Part shown: positions 33,301-45,412 of the stretch, piece after piece
Numbering within the stretch: the stretch's first letter is position 1
Layout of the letters: each line of letters opens with the position of its first letter
Source: Closterium sp. Naga37s-1
Lineage: Eukaryota; Streptophyta; Zygnematophyceae; Desmidiales; Closteriaceae
Assembly: GCA_947471745.1 (NCBI GenBank)
Contig: CANJKZ010000922.1
Coordinates: forward strand, 2,392,001-2,456,000
Direction of reading: 5' to 3'
Length of the DNA stretch: 64,000 nucleotides
Notes under the pieces: model-generated
Seen by the model: only the letters and a program-made list of their open reading frames with translations
Database searches by the model: none
Told to the model about the DNA's origin: nothing
Made by a program: the position numbers and the translations under genes

Positions 33301-33397
33301 GGCTTGCATGCCCTCCTCTTACAGCTTCAGCAGCCAAGCACGCAGCCGCCTCCTTCCATGGCAGCACCGGTATCTCCCACATGGACCGGTGCATATC
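30389..33397 (-). pseudogene. copia A integrase, RT and RNase H (middle segment)
   Basis: Continuation of A's polyprotein between the scars of C and B. It holds integrase (HRRFGHVALPQL...CETC; DLLGPMKV; RSDRGGEF; PQSNGVAERANRT), a PPRRTTQ hinge, RT (CTWVLRVKTDAEG, KGFQQREGIDFQEVFAPVAK, YVDDILLF), and RNase H (CFTDATWASDISDATSHGGY, ESEYMALFHG, SDSQGAIAMA). A single extra base near 30817-30820, at AERLV, shifts the frame so that the long frame ends artificially at 30656 while the true continuation lies in the next frame. Before the nested insertions this frameshift would already have separated most of RNase H. Confidence 0.88.
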
Positions 33398-33402
33398 CTT
33401 GC

Positions 33403-34257
33403 TGTTAGAGACTAAGGACGGAGTCTATGAAGATTAAGGGCCGAAATATCTTAAAATCGTCAACTATAATTCAGGACAGAAAAGTCGTCGTCACAAGAAA
33501 CGTCGTCGACGATTAACGCACGATTAGAATTCTCTCAACCTCGAGTATGTTGTAGCCCTTGACCGTGGCTATCTTTCCCAATCTGAATAGTATCAAAATA
33601 TGGAGTATAACTCGAGATATGAACTTTGGCGCACTAGGGGGTATGCTGCCATAGAAAACGTAACTCAATAACAATGATCTCACAAGTTCACACAAGAAAG
33701 TTGGAGTTAGTACTTGAACCAGGTAGGAGGGGATGAGGAGGACGAGAGGGAAGGTCCCAAGGGAGTCCCCAACCAAGGAAACCCCATACCACACAATTCC
33801 CCTCTCTATAGGCACCCCAACTTTGACATTTGTCACTTTCCCAACTCATGCCATCCACCTCACCCAACTTGGCCACACTTGCCAACCTGGTTTGGCTTCT
33901 CCCAACCACTTTGCATCATCTACAGTGATGGTGACGAATTTCCCAACCCCCAAAAGTCTGTACCCCATATTGAGTCAACCCGCAAATTCCTATAGTCGCC
34001 GCATCATAATCAAAACTTCGAACGATCATATCTTTCTCGTTCTTGCTTCGATCGCAGCGATTCTCAGTCGTCGGGAAGCTCTTGAGCAGAGGAGTCACTT
34101 CAGATATCTGCTCAAGCCAAATAACATTCACACACACTCAGAAAATCCAAACAACACCAAACACAAATTCTTGCACACGCTCACACCACGCATGCAACAC
34201 ACGAACATATGATGGGAGGCAGACAGACGTGAATGCAAATGATAGCATCGCATAACA
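33403..34257 (-). repeat. 3' LTR of copia C
   Basis: 855 bp, TGTTAGAGAC to GCATAACA on the plus strand, nearly identical to 38992-39846. Confidence 0.95.
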
Positions 34258-34314
34258 AACTCCCCCTCTGGCTGCCTACCATCATCCCATATGCCATAGC
34301 ACAAGCATGCACCC

Positions 34315-37300
34315 TCAATGCACACTCATTCCAGCAAGTTTCATTCCCTTCCAGTGCTCATTTTCAGCCAGGCGCTTGGTGAGAATGTCTGCCGCCTGCT
34401 GATGGGTCTTCACAATCTCCAGCCGCACCTCCTTGTCCAGGAGCCTCCTCACCCAGTGCCACTTTGGCCTGATGTGCTTTGTCAGGCCATGAAGACAAGC
34501 ATTCTTTGCAAGCTTCACAGCCGACTCATTGTCACAAAGAATCACAGTCGGCTCCTTCTGGCACACTCCGATCTCCTCCAACAAACGCCTCAGCCACACC
34601 ACCTCCTTAGCCCCATGATGAAGGGCCATGTACTCAGTCTCACACGAGGACAGCCCCACCTCGTTCCGCTTCTTGCTGCGCCAGCTCATTGCACCACCTC
34701 CAAACAGGCACACATAGCCTCCAATGCTGGTGCCATCTGCCTTTACAGAGTTGAAGCTAGCGTCGGTGTAGCAAGTCAAGAGCATCTCCCCCTTGCCCAA
34801 ATCAGCAGCACCCCGTTGCTGCCTTTGCCTCACAGCACTGTACTCCAAACCCACAGATGCTGTAGCACTCACATAGCGGACCAACCTCTTGGCCGCTTCT
34901 AGCTGCTCATGACTGGGGCGTGAGACCACACTGGCAAGCATGGATGTTGCAAAGGCAATGTCTGGCCGCGTGTGGTTAGCTGCATAGTTGAGTGCCCCTA
35001 CCATGGAATGAAACAACTTCCTGTCACTCTCACCCACCACCTCCTCATCAGCACAGGGCTCCACAGTGAAACCCGAAGGTAGTGGGGTGGCTGGCTTTCC
35101 TCCATCTTGCAGCCCATACTTCTCAGCCAGCCCCTCACAGTACTTCCTCTGGTGCAACCTCAACACTCCCTTGTCAAGGTCTCTCTCCACATGCATCCCA
35201 AGGTAATACTTGACATCTCCCATCTTCGAGCACTTGAACTGCATCTCCAGCATCTCCTCCACACGCTCAATCATTGCAGCCAACTCAGAGAAGAGAAGGA
35301 TGTCATCCACATACACCAGGAGCATGAGGAACTGCTCATTCTCTTGCAGCAGGAACAAGCTGTGATCACAATCGCTCTTCTTGAAACCCCCAGCCAGCAG
35401 TGTCTCCTCCAGCTTGTGGTACCATGCGCGAGGAGCCTGCTTCAGGCCATAAATGGCCTTCTTCAGCCTGCACACCCTGCCGCTCCCATCATCCAATCCC
35501 TCAGGCTGCTGCATGTACAGCTCCTCCAGAATGATCCCATTGAGGAAAGCAGTTGTGATATCCATTTGTTTGATCCTCCATCCGCGCTTTGCAGCCATTC
35601 CCAACATCACCCTCAGTGTAGTCCCTTTCCCCACAGGAGCAAAGATCTCGTCAAAGTCCTTCCTTTTTGTCTGCTGAAACCCCTTTGCCACAAGCCTTGA
35701 CTTGTAGCGGGTCAGCTCCCCATCAGGTCCGTACTTGTGCCTGAAGATCAGCTTGGAAGAAATGGCCTTCTTCCCAGGAGGCAGCTCACACAGCTCCCAC
35801 GTTTCATTCTCCAGCAGAGAGTCATACTCCTCCTTCACACTCTGCTTCCACTTCTCAGCATCAGGCCCACTCAAGGCCTCAGCTAGCGTCTTGGGCTCAG
35901 GGACGGCTGCCCAGTAGTAGTGTGCTATCTCATCCTCATCACACTGCTCAGCCACACTCCCAGCCCGTACCACCTTTGGCTTTCCAAAACTAGGATAGGT
36001 CAGCCTATTAGGAGGGCGCACATCCCTCCTAGGACGGTCAAGCGGACGTTGGGCACGTGGTGGAGCATCTTGCTACTTCTGCTGCTGCTGCTTCTGCTGC
36101 TGTTGCTCCTCCACCTCAGGTTCTCCCCCATCCTCAGTCACCCCAGAGATCTACTCATCTGAGACAGTGACCTGCACTTGCCTCGAATGCCGCTGCACCT
36201 CATCGGCCTCAATGATCAGCGGTGTAGTAGGAAGCTTTTGCTGCTGCTGCTTCCACTCCTTGTAGTACAAGGACTCAAGGAACTTCACATCCCTTGACAC
36301 AGTCAGCTGCTGGCTGGTCAAGTCCCATATCAACCAGCCCTTATGATCCTTAGCAAGCCCCAAGTGTACTCCCCATCTCCCAGAAGCCTCCAACTTTCCC
36401 CTCTGCTCCTTAGGCACATGAAACACCACCATGCAGCCGTAGGCTCTCAGCATGTTGACTGCTGGTGCACTCCCATACCACTTGGTGTAGGGGACCCATT
36501 GCTTGTCCCCCACAGTCGCCAACACCCTGTTCTTCACAAGGGCGACCTGCCGCAGTGCAGTCACCCAAAACGGATCCGGCAGCCCTGCACGCCCAAGGAG
36601 AGTGCGAGAACCTTCCTGCAGGGTCCGGTTGAAGCGCTCAGCCACGCCGTTCTGCTGAGGGTTGTAGGGAACCGTGAGCTGATGCTGGATCACCTTCTTC
36701 TTCAGCACCGCCTCAAAATCAGCGCCAATGAATTCTCCCCCGTTGTCAGTGCGGATCACCTTCACCTTGTGTCCGCTCTCCCTCTGAGCTCTCGGCATCC
36801 ACTCCTTAAGAACAGCCACTGCCACTTCCCCCTTAGTCTTGAGAGGGTACACCCACACCGCACGTGTGTGGTCATCCACAATGGTTAAGAAGTAGCGGCT
36901 GCCCGAGAGAGAAGGGGCCCTCGTAGGGCCCACCACATCCATGTGCACAAGCGCGAGTGGGGCCTTGGCTGGTCCCGTGCCGCTGCTGAAGAGAAACTTT
37001 GTGAACTTGGTCTCAAGGCATGTAGGGCAGCTCCCAATCTCCTTCACTGCCCCTTTCACCTCCAACCCCTTCAAGCTCCCATCCTTCACCAACTTCTGCA
37101 GCATAGGAAAATTCACATGACACAGCCTTTCGTGCCACGTTTCCCAATCAGCCTCACCACTCCTAGATGAAGCCTTTGCCCATGCAGCTGTCGCATCCAC
37201 ACCAGCAAGCACCTCACCATGTGGCTGCTGTGGCTGATGCACCTTCTTGACTGCATTTAGGGCCCCATCAGTTGGTGCAATCTCCTCTCCTCCTGCAGTT

Positions 37301-38756
37301 GCCTTTGCTGTTGCTGCTGCCGCTGCCGTTGGTGGAGGTTTCCCGCTCCAAGGGATGATGGGCAGCTGCCACAGGTCCTTGATACAGCTGCTCTTCTCCT
37401 CCAGGTTCCATAGCAGCAGCTTCCCAAGCTTTGCACGGCAGCTGGTTGGGTCAAAGGTCACTTTGGCCTTGCTCTTCTGCAGCCGGCGCACAGAAAGAAG
37501 GTTAGCGGATAAGCCTTCAACCAACAACACATTCCCCAGCCCCACAAGCCCCCCATTGGCTCCCATCACCTTGGCATTCCCAACACCAATCACAGGGAGC
37601 AAAGCACCTGAAGCGGCAGCCACAAACTTGATCTTTCCAGGGGGCTTTACCTCATCAAGCAAATCTGCCCGTGGGGTCATGTGACTTGTGCAACCTGAAT
37701 CTATCACCCAGTGAGTGAGGGGGTGCATCACAACCTTTCCAACTGTGCCCACATCACCCTCACTCCCTTTCACATCCTCAACCATGAGGAACATTCCAGG
37801 GTTGGCTTTACCGTGTGCACCATCACCTTGTGCACCTGAACCTTGCACAGCACCACCTCGTGCACGTTCACCACTTGGCGGCTTCATGCCTGGAGGCGCC
37901 CATCCCTCAGGTCGGCTGAAACACTTGAACCAGGGGTGTCCAGCCTTCTTGCAGTACCAACACGCACCCTCCATTCGGGTGCTCCCCCTGCCACCAGAGC
38001 TCCCATGCCCCTCATTGTAGTCACCTCGGCCTCTCCCTTTGCCAAAGCCTCTCCCACGGCCTCGGCCTCTCCCTCCCCCTCTTCCCCTGCTGCCTCCTGC
38101 AGCTCCATACCACTCAGCAGTTTTGTTGGCAGCACCACCACCCGTGTGGCGCCTGCGGAAGTCCTCCTGCAGAATCTGCTGCCGTAGCCACTCAGGTGTC
38201 CACTGGTCCTGCTGAGTGTTGAGGGTGGGGATGAGGTTGTCCCACGAGTTGTCGAGCACCGAGATGATCTTGGTGCACTGCTGCATCTGCGACACATTGC
38301 TGCCCGCCGCTGCCATCCTCGCATAGGTGTCCTTGATCTTGTCAAGGACCGGCTTCACATCATCACCCGGTCTCATGGAGAGGGCAGCCAGCTCCTTCTC
38401 CAACACAATCACCATCGGCAGCGTGTTGGGCTGAATCACGTCGCGCAGTAGCTTCCACGCCTTTGGTCCGGAATCATCCAACTCCACCAAATCCTTGATG
38501 TGTTGGAACATATCGTTGTTGACCGATTGAAGGATTAGGTCATACAGCACCGCACTCTTCTCAATCCACCGATCGTGAGCATCTCCTTCCTCTGGCATCT
38601 TCTCTTCACCATCGCAAGTTTCAGCAGCTTGTAGCGCTTGAATGCACTCCGCATCCGCCCGCTCCATTCCTCATAGTTTGAGCCATCCAATGCCTCGATC
38701 TTGGATGGTGGCGGCTCATTTCTCTTCTCAGCTGCATCTCCACTCCCTTGACTCAT
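34315..38756 (-). pseudogene. copia C gag-pol polyprotein (frameshift, two TAG stops)
   Basis: Starts MSQGSGDAAEKRNEPPPSK at 38756. Gag (SNYEEWSGRMRSAFKRYKLL) loses frame near 38625-38640 and continues in the next frame (ETCDGEEKMPEEG). A canonical zinc knuckle CWYCKKAGHPWFKC follows an RGRGRG stretch. Then protease HWVIDSGCTSHM, integrase (CPTC; HMDVVGPTR; RTDNGGEF; PQQNGVAERFNRT), two in-frame TAGs at 36151-36153 and 36073-36075 around a Gln-rich hinge, RT (FQQTKRKDFDEIFAPVGKG, YVDDILLF), and RNase H (CYTDASFNS, SCETEYMALHH, QQAADILTKRLAENEHW). Stop at 34315. The TAGs sit among CAG codons, so CAG-to-TAG changes are the simplest cause. Confidence 0.9.
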
Positions 38757-38991
38757 TTCCTCTGCTCCCAAACACAGGTTCCAGCTCCCCCTTTGCTGTC
38801 CACACCGAAGTCCCACTCAATTTCCACAAGTGTCGGCGCCAACGAAATTTCGGCAGAGTTTCCCCTTAGCGGAAGTCACATGCAACCTCCAGAACTCCAC
38901 TTAGGCACGCCCACAGGCCATGGTGGGTCTAGGAGGGTCTTCACACTTCCGTCCACTCTTCACAAAGTCCTTAATCAGCTCTGATACCACT

Positions 38992-39846
38992 TGTTAGAGA
39001 CTAAGGACGGAGTCTATGAAGATTAAGGGCCGAAATATCTTAAAATCGTCAACTATAATTCAGGACAGAAAAGTCGTCGTCACAAGAAACGTCGTCGACG
39101 ATTAACGCACGATTAGAATTCTCTCAAACTCGAGTATGTTGTAGCCCTTGACCGTGGCCATCTTTCCCAATTTGAATAGTATCAAAATATGGAGTATAAC
39201 TCGAGTTATGAACTTTGGCGCACTAGGGGGTATGCTGCCATAGAAAACGTAACTCAATAACAATGATCTCACAAGTTCACACAAGAAAGTTGGAGTTAGT
39301 ACTTGAACCAGGTAGGAGGGGATGAGGAGGACGAGAGGGAAGGTCCCAAGGGAGTCCCCAACCAAGGAAACCCCATACCACGCAATTCCCCTCTCTATAG
39401 GCACCCCAACTTTGACATTTGTCACTTTCCCAACTCATGCCATCCACCTCACCCAACTTGGCCACACTTGCCAACCTGGTTTGGCTTCTCCCAACCACTT
39501 TGCATCATCTACAGTGATGGTGACGAATTTCCCAACCCCCAAAAGTCTGTACCCCATATTGAGTCAACCCGCAAATTCCTATAGTCGCCGCATCATAATC
39601 AAAACTTCGAACGATCATATCTTTCTCGTTCTTGCTTCGATCGCAGCGATTCTCAGTCGTCGGGAAGCTCTTGAGCAGAGGAGTCACTTCAGATATCTGC
39701 TCAAGCCAAATAACATTCACACACACTCAGAAAATCCAAACAACACCAAACACACATTCTTGCACACGCTCACACCACGCATGCAACACACGAACATATG
39801 ATGGGAGGCAGACAGACGTGAATGCAAATGATAGCATCACATAACA
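38992..39846 (-). repeat. 5' LTR of copia C
   Basis: 855 bp partner of 33403-34257. The PBS lies immediately to its left on the plus strand. Confidence 0.95.
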
Positions 39847-39851
39847 CTTGC

Positions 39852-41277
39852 CACCTCGGAGGTCCCACAACACGCGCCCATTCAGAGTTGCCTTGAACAC
39901 CTTTGTACCCATCATCTCCATCTTCATCCATGCCTCACTCAATGCCTTGGTAGAGAGAAGGTTGGCACATAGTCCAGGGACAAGGAGAACACGCTTCAAC
40001 CCCACAAGCCTCCCATCCGCACCCATAAACATGGCTCTCCCCTCGCCACGCACGGGTACAACTTGGCCGGTGGCTGAAACGACAGTGGCTGCCTTTGATG
40101 GCCTGACTTCATCCAGCAGATCCTCTCGGTTGGTCCTGGTCATGAAGGCTCCCGTGTCGATGACCCAATGGGAGGAGCGGTGAAGAGAAACCTTGCTGGC
40201 CGGTACAACCATGTCCTCGGAGCATGCCTCTCCTACATAGTAGAACATGCCGCCATGTCCGCCAGCACCTCCATCGCCCTCCTCACTGCCCATGCCTTCT
40301 CCCATAGCTCCATGAACACCCTTAGAGCCTTCAATTGATGGCTGACCAGGCCTCCAACCGTCAGGTAGCTTGCGACACTTAAACCATGGGTGACCTTCCA
40401 CATGGCAATACCAACACTTGCCGCCACACCGCTTGCCTCCCTTGTTGCTACGCTTCCCTCCCGAATACTGCACCCCTACAGAGCCTTCCTTGGCCTTGCC
40501 TTTCTTGCTGCCACGTCCCTTGAAGCCTTTCATGCCGTAGGTAGAGCCTCCACCTTCACCGGCAGCGGCAGTCAGCTCCTTCCTCCGAAACTCCTCTTGA
40601 AGGACTTGAGCACGAATCCACTCAAGGGACCATGAGTCCTTCATGCCATTGAGGTTGACCACCAAGGGGCCCCACGACTCCGGCAGCAGGGAGAGAGCCT
40701 TGTAGCACTTGATCTTTTCAGGGTAGTCCACACCAGCAGCAGAGAGCTTCACATAGAGGTCCCGGAGTTGATCAAACGCTCCTTGCACGGCATCACCCTC
40801 GTTGAACTTCACCGCATGGAGTTGTCGTTCGAGCACCACCACCATCGCTTCACTGCTGGGGGCATGGACATCCTTTAATATTTTCCATGCCTTGGGACCA
40901 CACTGGATATCCTTGATGAGATGCTTGACATGGTGCAGCTGGTTGGATGAGAGGCATTGAGAGAGAAGGAAGAATCCATCCTTGGATCGGCGATCCCATT
41001 CCTTGGTCGCTCCTTCGCTCGCAGGCCTCTTCAATTCTCCATCCATCACTTCAAGCATCCCGTAATGGTTAAATAGGAGCTCCATCCTGAAGCTCCATGA
41101 TGCCCAATCCTCCTCAGAGAACTTCTCTAGGTTGAATGCCTTCACATCATCCTTGGCAGGTGTTGAAACGGATGCTGTTGGTGCAGATCCGCCAGCAACG
41201 CCTCTTCCTGCTTCCCCAGCGCCTCTCACGCCACCACTGTCACTAGGACCAGCTGGAGCAGAACCTTCAGCCTCCAT
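39852..41277 (-). pseudogene. copia A gag and protease (first segment)
   Basis: From ATG 41277 (MEAEGSAPAGPSDSGG). Gag follows (FNLEKFSEEDWASWSFRMELLF; WKILKDVHAPSSEAMVVVLERQ). A canonical CCHC zinc knuckle CWYCHVEGHPWFKC lies near 40420-40380, and a protease-like HWVIDTGAF near 40150. The frame is open up to the insertion point of C at 39851, and the predicted protein then runs artificially into C's LTR. Sequence just after DTG (FMTRTNRED) is shorter than in relatives, so a small in-frame deletion in the protease flap is possible. Confidence 0.88.
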
Positions 41278-41317
41278 ATTGACCCAGGAACAGAGAAGAA
41301 CCAGCTTTGATACCACT

Positions 41318-42337
41318 TGTTATAGTCTAGAGTCCACTTAGGGGTCGCGGATGCCCTTGAAACCGCCTAAGCAGAATCTGATGACTTCGAACCGCCTCTG
41401 TTCAAAATGCCGTCACGATCAGCTCCAATAACATACGAGGCTGAAACTTGGAGCGAATATAGCTTCAGGTGTCTGCTTTCCAACGGTATATTGCTTGCTT
41501 TCATCAAAGGTGTATGCGCTACGCAATGAACAAAAAACGTAAGCTCGGCTGAAAAACGAGTAGCTTCATTGATGCAAGGAAGAGGTGAGTACAACATTAC
41601 CTAGGGGACTCTTAAGAGGTTGGGATCATCCTGGGAACTCACAGAAGGTTGAGTCCTAGGGGAGAAAGGCTAGAGAAGGATGGGAAACGTCCTATCTAGG
41701 TCAGCAAAGCCAACCACACTTGGATTTTCAGAGCTGTACTCAAGGCCACCAATAGTGAGTCAAGCCAACCATGAGTCAGCTTGTCTTCCCACTTGCACAC
41801 ACTTGCAAGCTGCTTCCAGGAAGACCACACTTCTCAAAAGGAGGGTGGTAGAGTCCCACTTGACCACCTGTACTTCTTGTCTCATTCTCTGTCCCTGCAC
41901 CATTGGCATGACAACAATGAAAGGGTGGCAAGGGAAATGCTGCCAACAGTGCACCATGACTACGGAACAGTAACTTTCGACAGCTGTCACGTGCTGCTCT
42001 GACGCTGGGTTGTCCTGAAACTCAGTGACCACCTGCAAAACACGGCAAAGGACTTCCACACCGATTTTCAGACCAATCAAGGCTCGGTAGATGAGTCAGC
42101 AGCCGAAATGGTGAACTCGGGTGTTACCATAAAAGAGTAACACACACTTCCGGGATGCCATAAGTCTTGAAACTAAAAATGTTGCCATGCCTTGTAAACT
42201 GCTTCAAAAACTCTGAAACTTTGAGGGTCGGAAGAACACATGTTGAAGCACCTCCCCACAAAATTCCTGAAGCTGAGCAGACTTGTAGGCGGAATGGGAG
42301 TGCGATGACCGTGCCACTATAGTGCTTTGGCACAACA
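41318..42337 (-). repeat. 5' LTR of copia A
   Basis: 1020 bp, TGTTATAGTC to GGCACAACA on the plus strand. The PBS lies to its left, and the AAAAC target copy follows at 42338-42342. Confidence 0.93.
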
Positions 42338-42434
42338 AAAACAAGTGGGGGTGAATCGGCCTACATCGTCTTCACCGCGGCCTTCGTCGCCTCCACCACC
42401 ACCTCAACGTCAATCTTCAGTGCCTTTTCCATTA

Positions 42435-43484
42435 ATGGATCATGAATCAGGCGAAGGGAAGCTGGAGAGTGCGCCAAAGTTCGACGGGAACGACTATTGG
42501 ACTAAGAGCTTCTGATTCGAACAATGGGCAGAGGCGCACGATCTATGGGTGTACTTTGATGGTTCGGAGGAGCGGCCTGCATCGGGTGAGGCACGGCTGA
42601 AGTGGGAGAGGAAAAATCAGAAGGCATTCGCCCAATTCAGCAATGCCTTGGTGCCAGATGAGCTGATTCGCTTGGTACGGGAGTTCGGCGGCAAGACCAA
42701 GTTGGGCAGCGCCCATGTTGATGGCGGAGCAAGAGCGGTCACCAGAGTTCCTGTAGGCACAGCAGCGGCATACACACGAGTGAAAGAGTTCTACCTTTGG
42801 CATGGATTGTGTAACTAGATGGCACTCTCTGAGGAGCTCTCTTCCTTGAATATGAAAGAGGGGGAGGGAGTGGCTGCATACTGGGCGCGTGCCGAGGACG
42901 TGAGGTCCAAGTACTTGGCTGCAGGAGGGAAGGGGGAGGTTGAGGAGTGGATGATGAGGGTACTTAAAGGATTACCTCCTCACTTTGAGATGTTGAAGGT
43001 GGTGCTGAACAACCAAACATCATCGCTCACTAAGGATCAGCTGCTTACCTTTTTGAGAAGCGAGGAGATGCGGATTGGTGTCGCACCAAGATTGGATGGT
43101 GTAGCCATTTTTGGAGCGGGTACGAAAGTGGGGAGCAGCGGCAGGGGAAATTTGGACAAGGGAGGAAAGCATGGTGGCAGCAGTAGCAGCAGCGGCACCA
43201 ACTCGGGCAGATGGGGTCAGGGGAAAGGCAAAGCAGGAGTGCTTGATTTCCCTTGGGGGTCCAAGGGCATGGCTCCTAGGGGGTTGTGTCATGGCTGTTG
43301 GGATGAGGGACATGCATGGCAGCGATGTCCTCACCGACCAAAGGGAGGAATTCTGACATTCTTCCAGCGGGGGGGTTGTGGGTCTAATGGCAAGGCACAG
43401 GTGGCGGATGAGGAGGAGCAGGATGACAAGGCAGAGGTAGCGGTTGGAGAGGCAGTTGCAGCAATAGGAGAGGAGCAGTCATGA
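42435..43484 (+). pseudogene. copia D gag
   Basis: Starts MDHESGEGKLESAPKFDGNDYW at 42435. A TGA after WTKSF (about 42512) and a TAG after HGLCN (about 42816) interrupt one continuing frame: FEQWAEAHDLWVYFDGSEERPASG, then MALSEELSSLNMKEGEGVAAYWARAEDVR. The C-terminal part holds one CCHC knuckle, CHGCWDEGHAWQRC (about 43287-43328). The first copia-type gag motif is KFDGNDYW. Three in-frame stops, including one at 43482-43484, make it non-functional. Confidence 0.75.
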
Positions 43485-44459
43485 GAGGAGTGGAGGATTA
43501 ACAGTGGGGCCAGCCACAAGTTTACTCCTTGTGCATCAGATTTCAAGAGTAAGCTTGAGCCACCTGAGATTCAGGGAGTTAGATTGGGAGAGGGACGGGT
43601 GGTGAAAGCTGCTAGCATGGGTGAGGTGCTAGTGGTTGGTGCTAGAGGTCAGTTCATGATGATTCAAAAGGTCCACCTTGTGCCTGAGATGCACACGCGT
43701 CTGCTGTCAGTCCCACACCTCACCTCTCGGGATGTCATTATCACATTCGAGGGCAAGGGATGTGTTATCAAACGGGGGGAGAGGGTGTTGGCGATTGGAG
43801 AAAAGGAGGGGGGAAGAGACCATGTATTGGTGCGGATGTCCTTTCCTCTTGCTCGGGGCACACAGTGCAGTGCTCTTGCAGCTGGATCCTCCTCTTCATT
43901 TTCTCCATTGACCCATGCTCATCGCCGCCTTGGTCATACCGCCCCCACGACACTGCCACAGATGGCTCGGGGGAACAGTGTACTTGGCTTGGAGATTGGG
44001 GGAGGGAGCACTGATTGCTCTCCATGTGAGCCTTGCTTATTGGGAAAGTCGGCTCAAAATCCATTTCACCATGAGGCGTCTCGGGCACTTGGGCCTTTGG
44101 ATGAGGTCCACAAGGACTTGTGGGGGCCAGTGCGCACACCGTCACTGGGAGGAGCGGTGTATGTTCTCAGCCTCATTGACGACTTCACCAGACAAGTTTG
44201 GTTGTTCCCACTACCCAACAAGGAATCAGCCACAGTTGCAAAAGTTCTTCGCAAGTGGCATAAGGACGTGGAGTTGGAGTGTGGGTGGAAGATGAAGGTT
44301 GTTTGCTCAGACAGGGGTGGCGAGTTCTTGGGGGAAGCTGTGAAAGCATGGAAGGCTCAGTTTGGCATCAAAACTCAATTGAGCGTCGCAGATACACCGC
44401 AGCAGAATGGGGTGGTGGAGAGGTGGCACAAGACGATGGCAGAGGGTCGTGTGGGTTAA
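43485..44459 (+). pseudogene. copia D protease and integrase
   Basis: After a TGA the frame continues EEWRINSGASHKFTP near 43490. The catalytic aspartate of DSGAS is Asn. Integrase follows: zinc finger HRRLGHTAP...CEPCLLGKS, and core residues in VHKDLWGPVR, VVCSDRGGEFLG and PQQNGVVERWHKT. The frame stops at 44457-44459 inside the integrase core. Confidence 0.75.
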
Positions 44460-45412
44460 GAACCGGGTCACCCACAGTGCTTTGCCTGCCTCCGTCACCC
44501 CAATGGAGGCGTGGTCTGGCCAGAAGCCACATGTGGGCATGGCTCGGATTTGGGGTTGCATGGGAGTGTCATGTTACATGGGATGAGAAGGGTGGCAATC
44601 TTGATGCACGCGCCGTCATGTGTGTATTCGTTGGGGTGGACATAGAGAGCAAGGGTTGGCGCATGCTGGACCCTTCTCTCATGCGCATTTGCATTGCTCA
44701 AGATGTCGACTTTCTTGATAATGTGATGTTGAAGGATTGGGACAAGGCCAAGGGCTTTGGGAAGCTTCTGCAGGATGCGGCTGAGATTTCCTAGATCCTC
44801 CCCCTTCCACTCTTGCCACCCTCAGCACCGATTGATGACGCTGAGATGCCACCTTCATCACCACCACCGGCACCGCTGAGTGTGTCGGTGCTGCAGCAGC
44901 CCACCCCTCTGCATCAGCTCGGCAGCCCCTCGGTCATTCAGTGGAGATCCGCCACCCAGCTTCTTCCTCTTCCTCCTCCCCTGGTCAGCATCCTATCACT
45001 CTCTCCGAGAGTGCATCTCTGTCACGAGCGAATACCTCCCCACCACTGGTTACAGGGTTGCAGGTACTCGGTATCCGGTCTGGTACAAGTGGTGAGGATG
45101 TAGGGGGGGAGGCTGGTGTGGTTGAAGGTATGATGTGCTTGGCCAGGGAGGTGGAAGGTGTTGCACTAGCAAGTGTGAGCACCAGTGATGTCCCACGCAC
45201 GCTCGCTGAGCCACTGCGCAGCCCTGAGGGCCATGCATGGAAGGCAGGCGTTGAGAAGGAGGTGAATGCCATGCACACCATGGGTGTATGGGATCCAGAG
45301 CCAAACGACTTACCTCCAATTAAGAAGGACATTGGGGTCAAGTATGTTCTCCGTAGGAAGACTGACAAGGAGGATAAGGTGGTACAGCACAAGGTTCGCC
45401 TACTTGCATCAC
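44460..45412 (+). pseudogene. copia D integrase C-terminus and RT start, truncated
   Basis: Continues in another frame with VKNRVTHSALPASVTPMEAWSG, WGCMGVSCYM and VFVGVDIESKGWRMLDP (copia integrase C-terminal domain), a stop at 44792-44794 and a Pro/Ser-rich hinge. The first RT block follows (EPLRSPEGHAWKAGVEKEV, MGVWDPEPN, VKYVLRRKTDKEDKVVQHKVRL). Similarity ends abruptly near 45412, before the YVDD core, and the flank is unrelated AT-rich DNA. Confidence 0.7.

Larger units (their letters stand above)
33403..39846 (-). mobile_element. Copia LTR retrotransposon C
   Basis: Complete minus-strand insertion of 6444 bp inside A, with target duplication CTTGC (33398-33402, 39847-39851). 5' LTR 38992-39846, PBS 38978-38989 (reverse TGGTATCAGAGC, after an AG/AAG spacer), gag-pol 38756 to 34315, polypurine tract CAGAGGGGGAGTT next to 34257, 3' LTR 33403-34257. 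Both LTRs are 855 bp and differ at roughly seven positions by eye, so this is probably the youngest piece of the nest. Its frame nonetheless has one frameshift and two stops. Confidence 0.95.
22719..42337 (-). mobile_element. Copia LTR retrotransposon A, split by B and C
   Basis: Minus-strand element. 5' LTR 41318-42337; PBS 41304-41315 (reverse TGGTATCAAAGC, one mismatch to the canonical site); gag from 41277; RNase H stop at 23832-23834; polypurine tract GAGGGGGAGTT next to 23738; 3' LTR 22719-23738. AAAAC flanks both ends (22714-22718, 42338-42342). The body is split by C at CTTGC and by B at GGTGC. Removing both, with one copy of each duplication, rejoins the protein in frame across both scars (...LRGGK/DMHRSMW... 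and ...NKHL/HIKWHW...). About 6.7 kb of the 19.6 kb belongs to A itself. Confidence 0.92.
21912..45412 (+). mobile_element. Old truncated copia D, host of nested insertions
   Basis: The end of D's 5' LTR is 21912-22066 (...CTCTAACA). The PBS 22067-22078 is a perfect TGGTATCAGAGC. Its leader continues to 22718, where element A (22719-42337) interrupts it with duplicated AAAAC. D resumes at 42338 with gag (Met at 42435), a zinc knuckle, protease, integrase and the very beginning of RT, then breaks off near 45412 without RNase H or 3' LTR. Several stops lie in gag. It is the oldest layer of the nest. The beginning of its LTR lies left of copia E. Confidence 0.75.
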
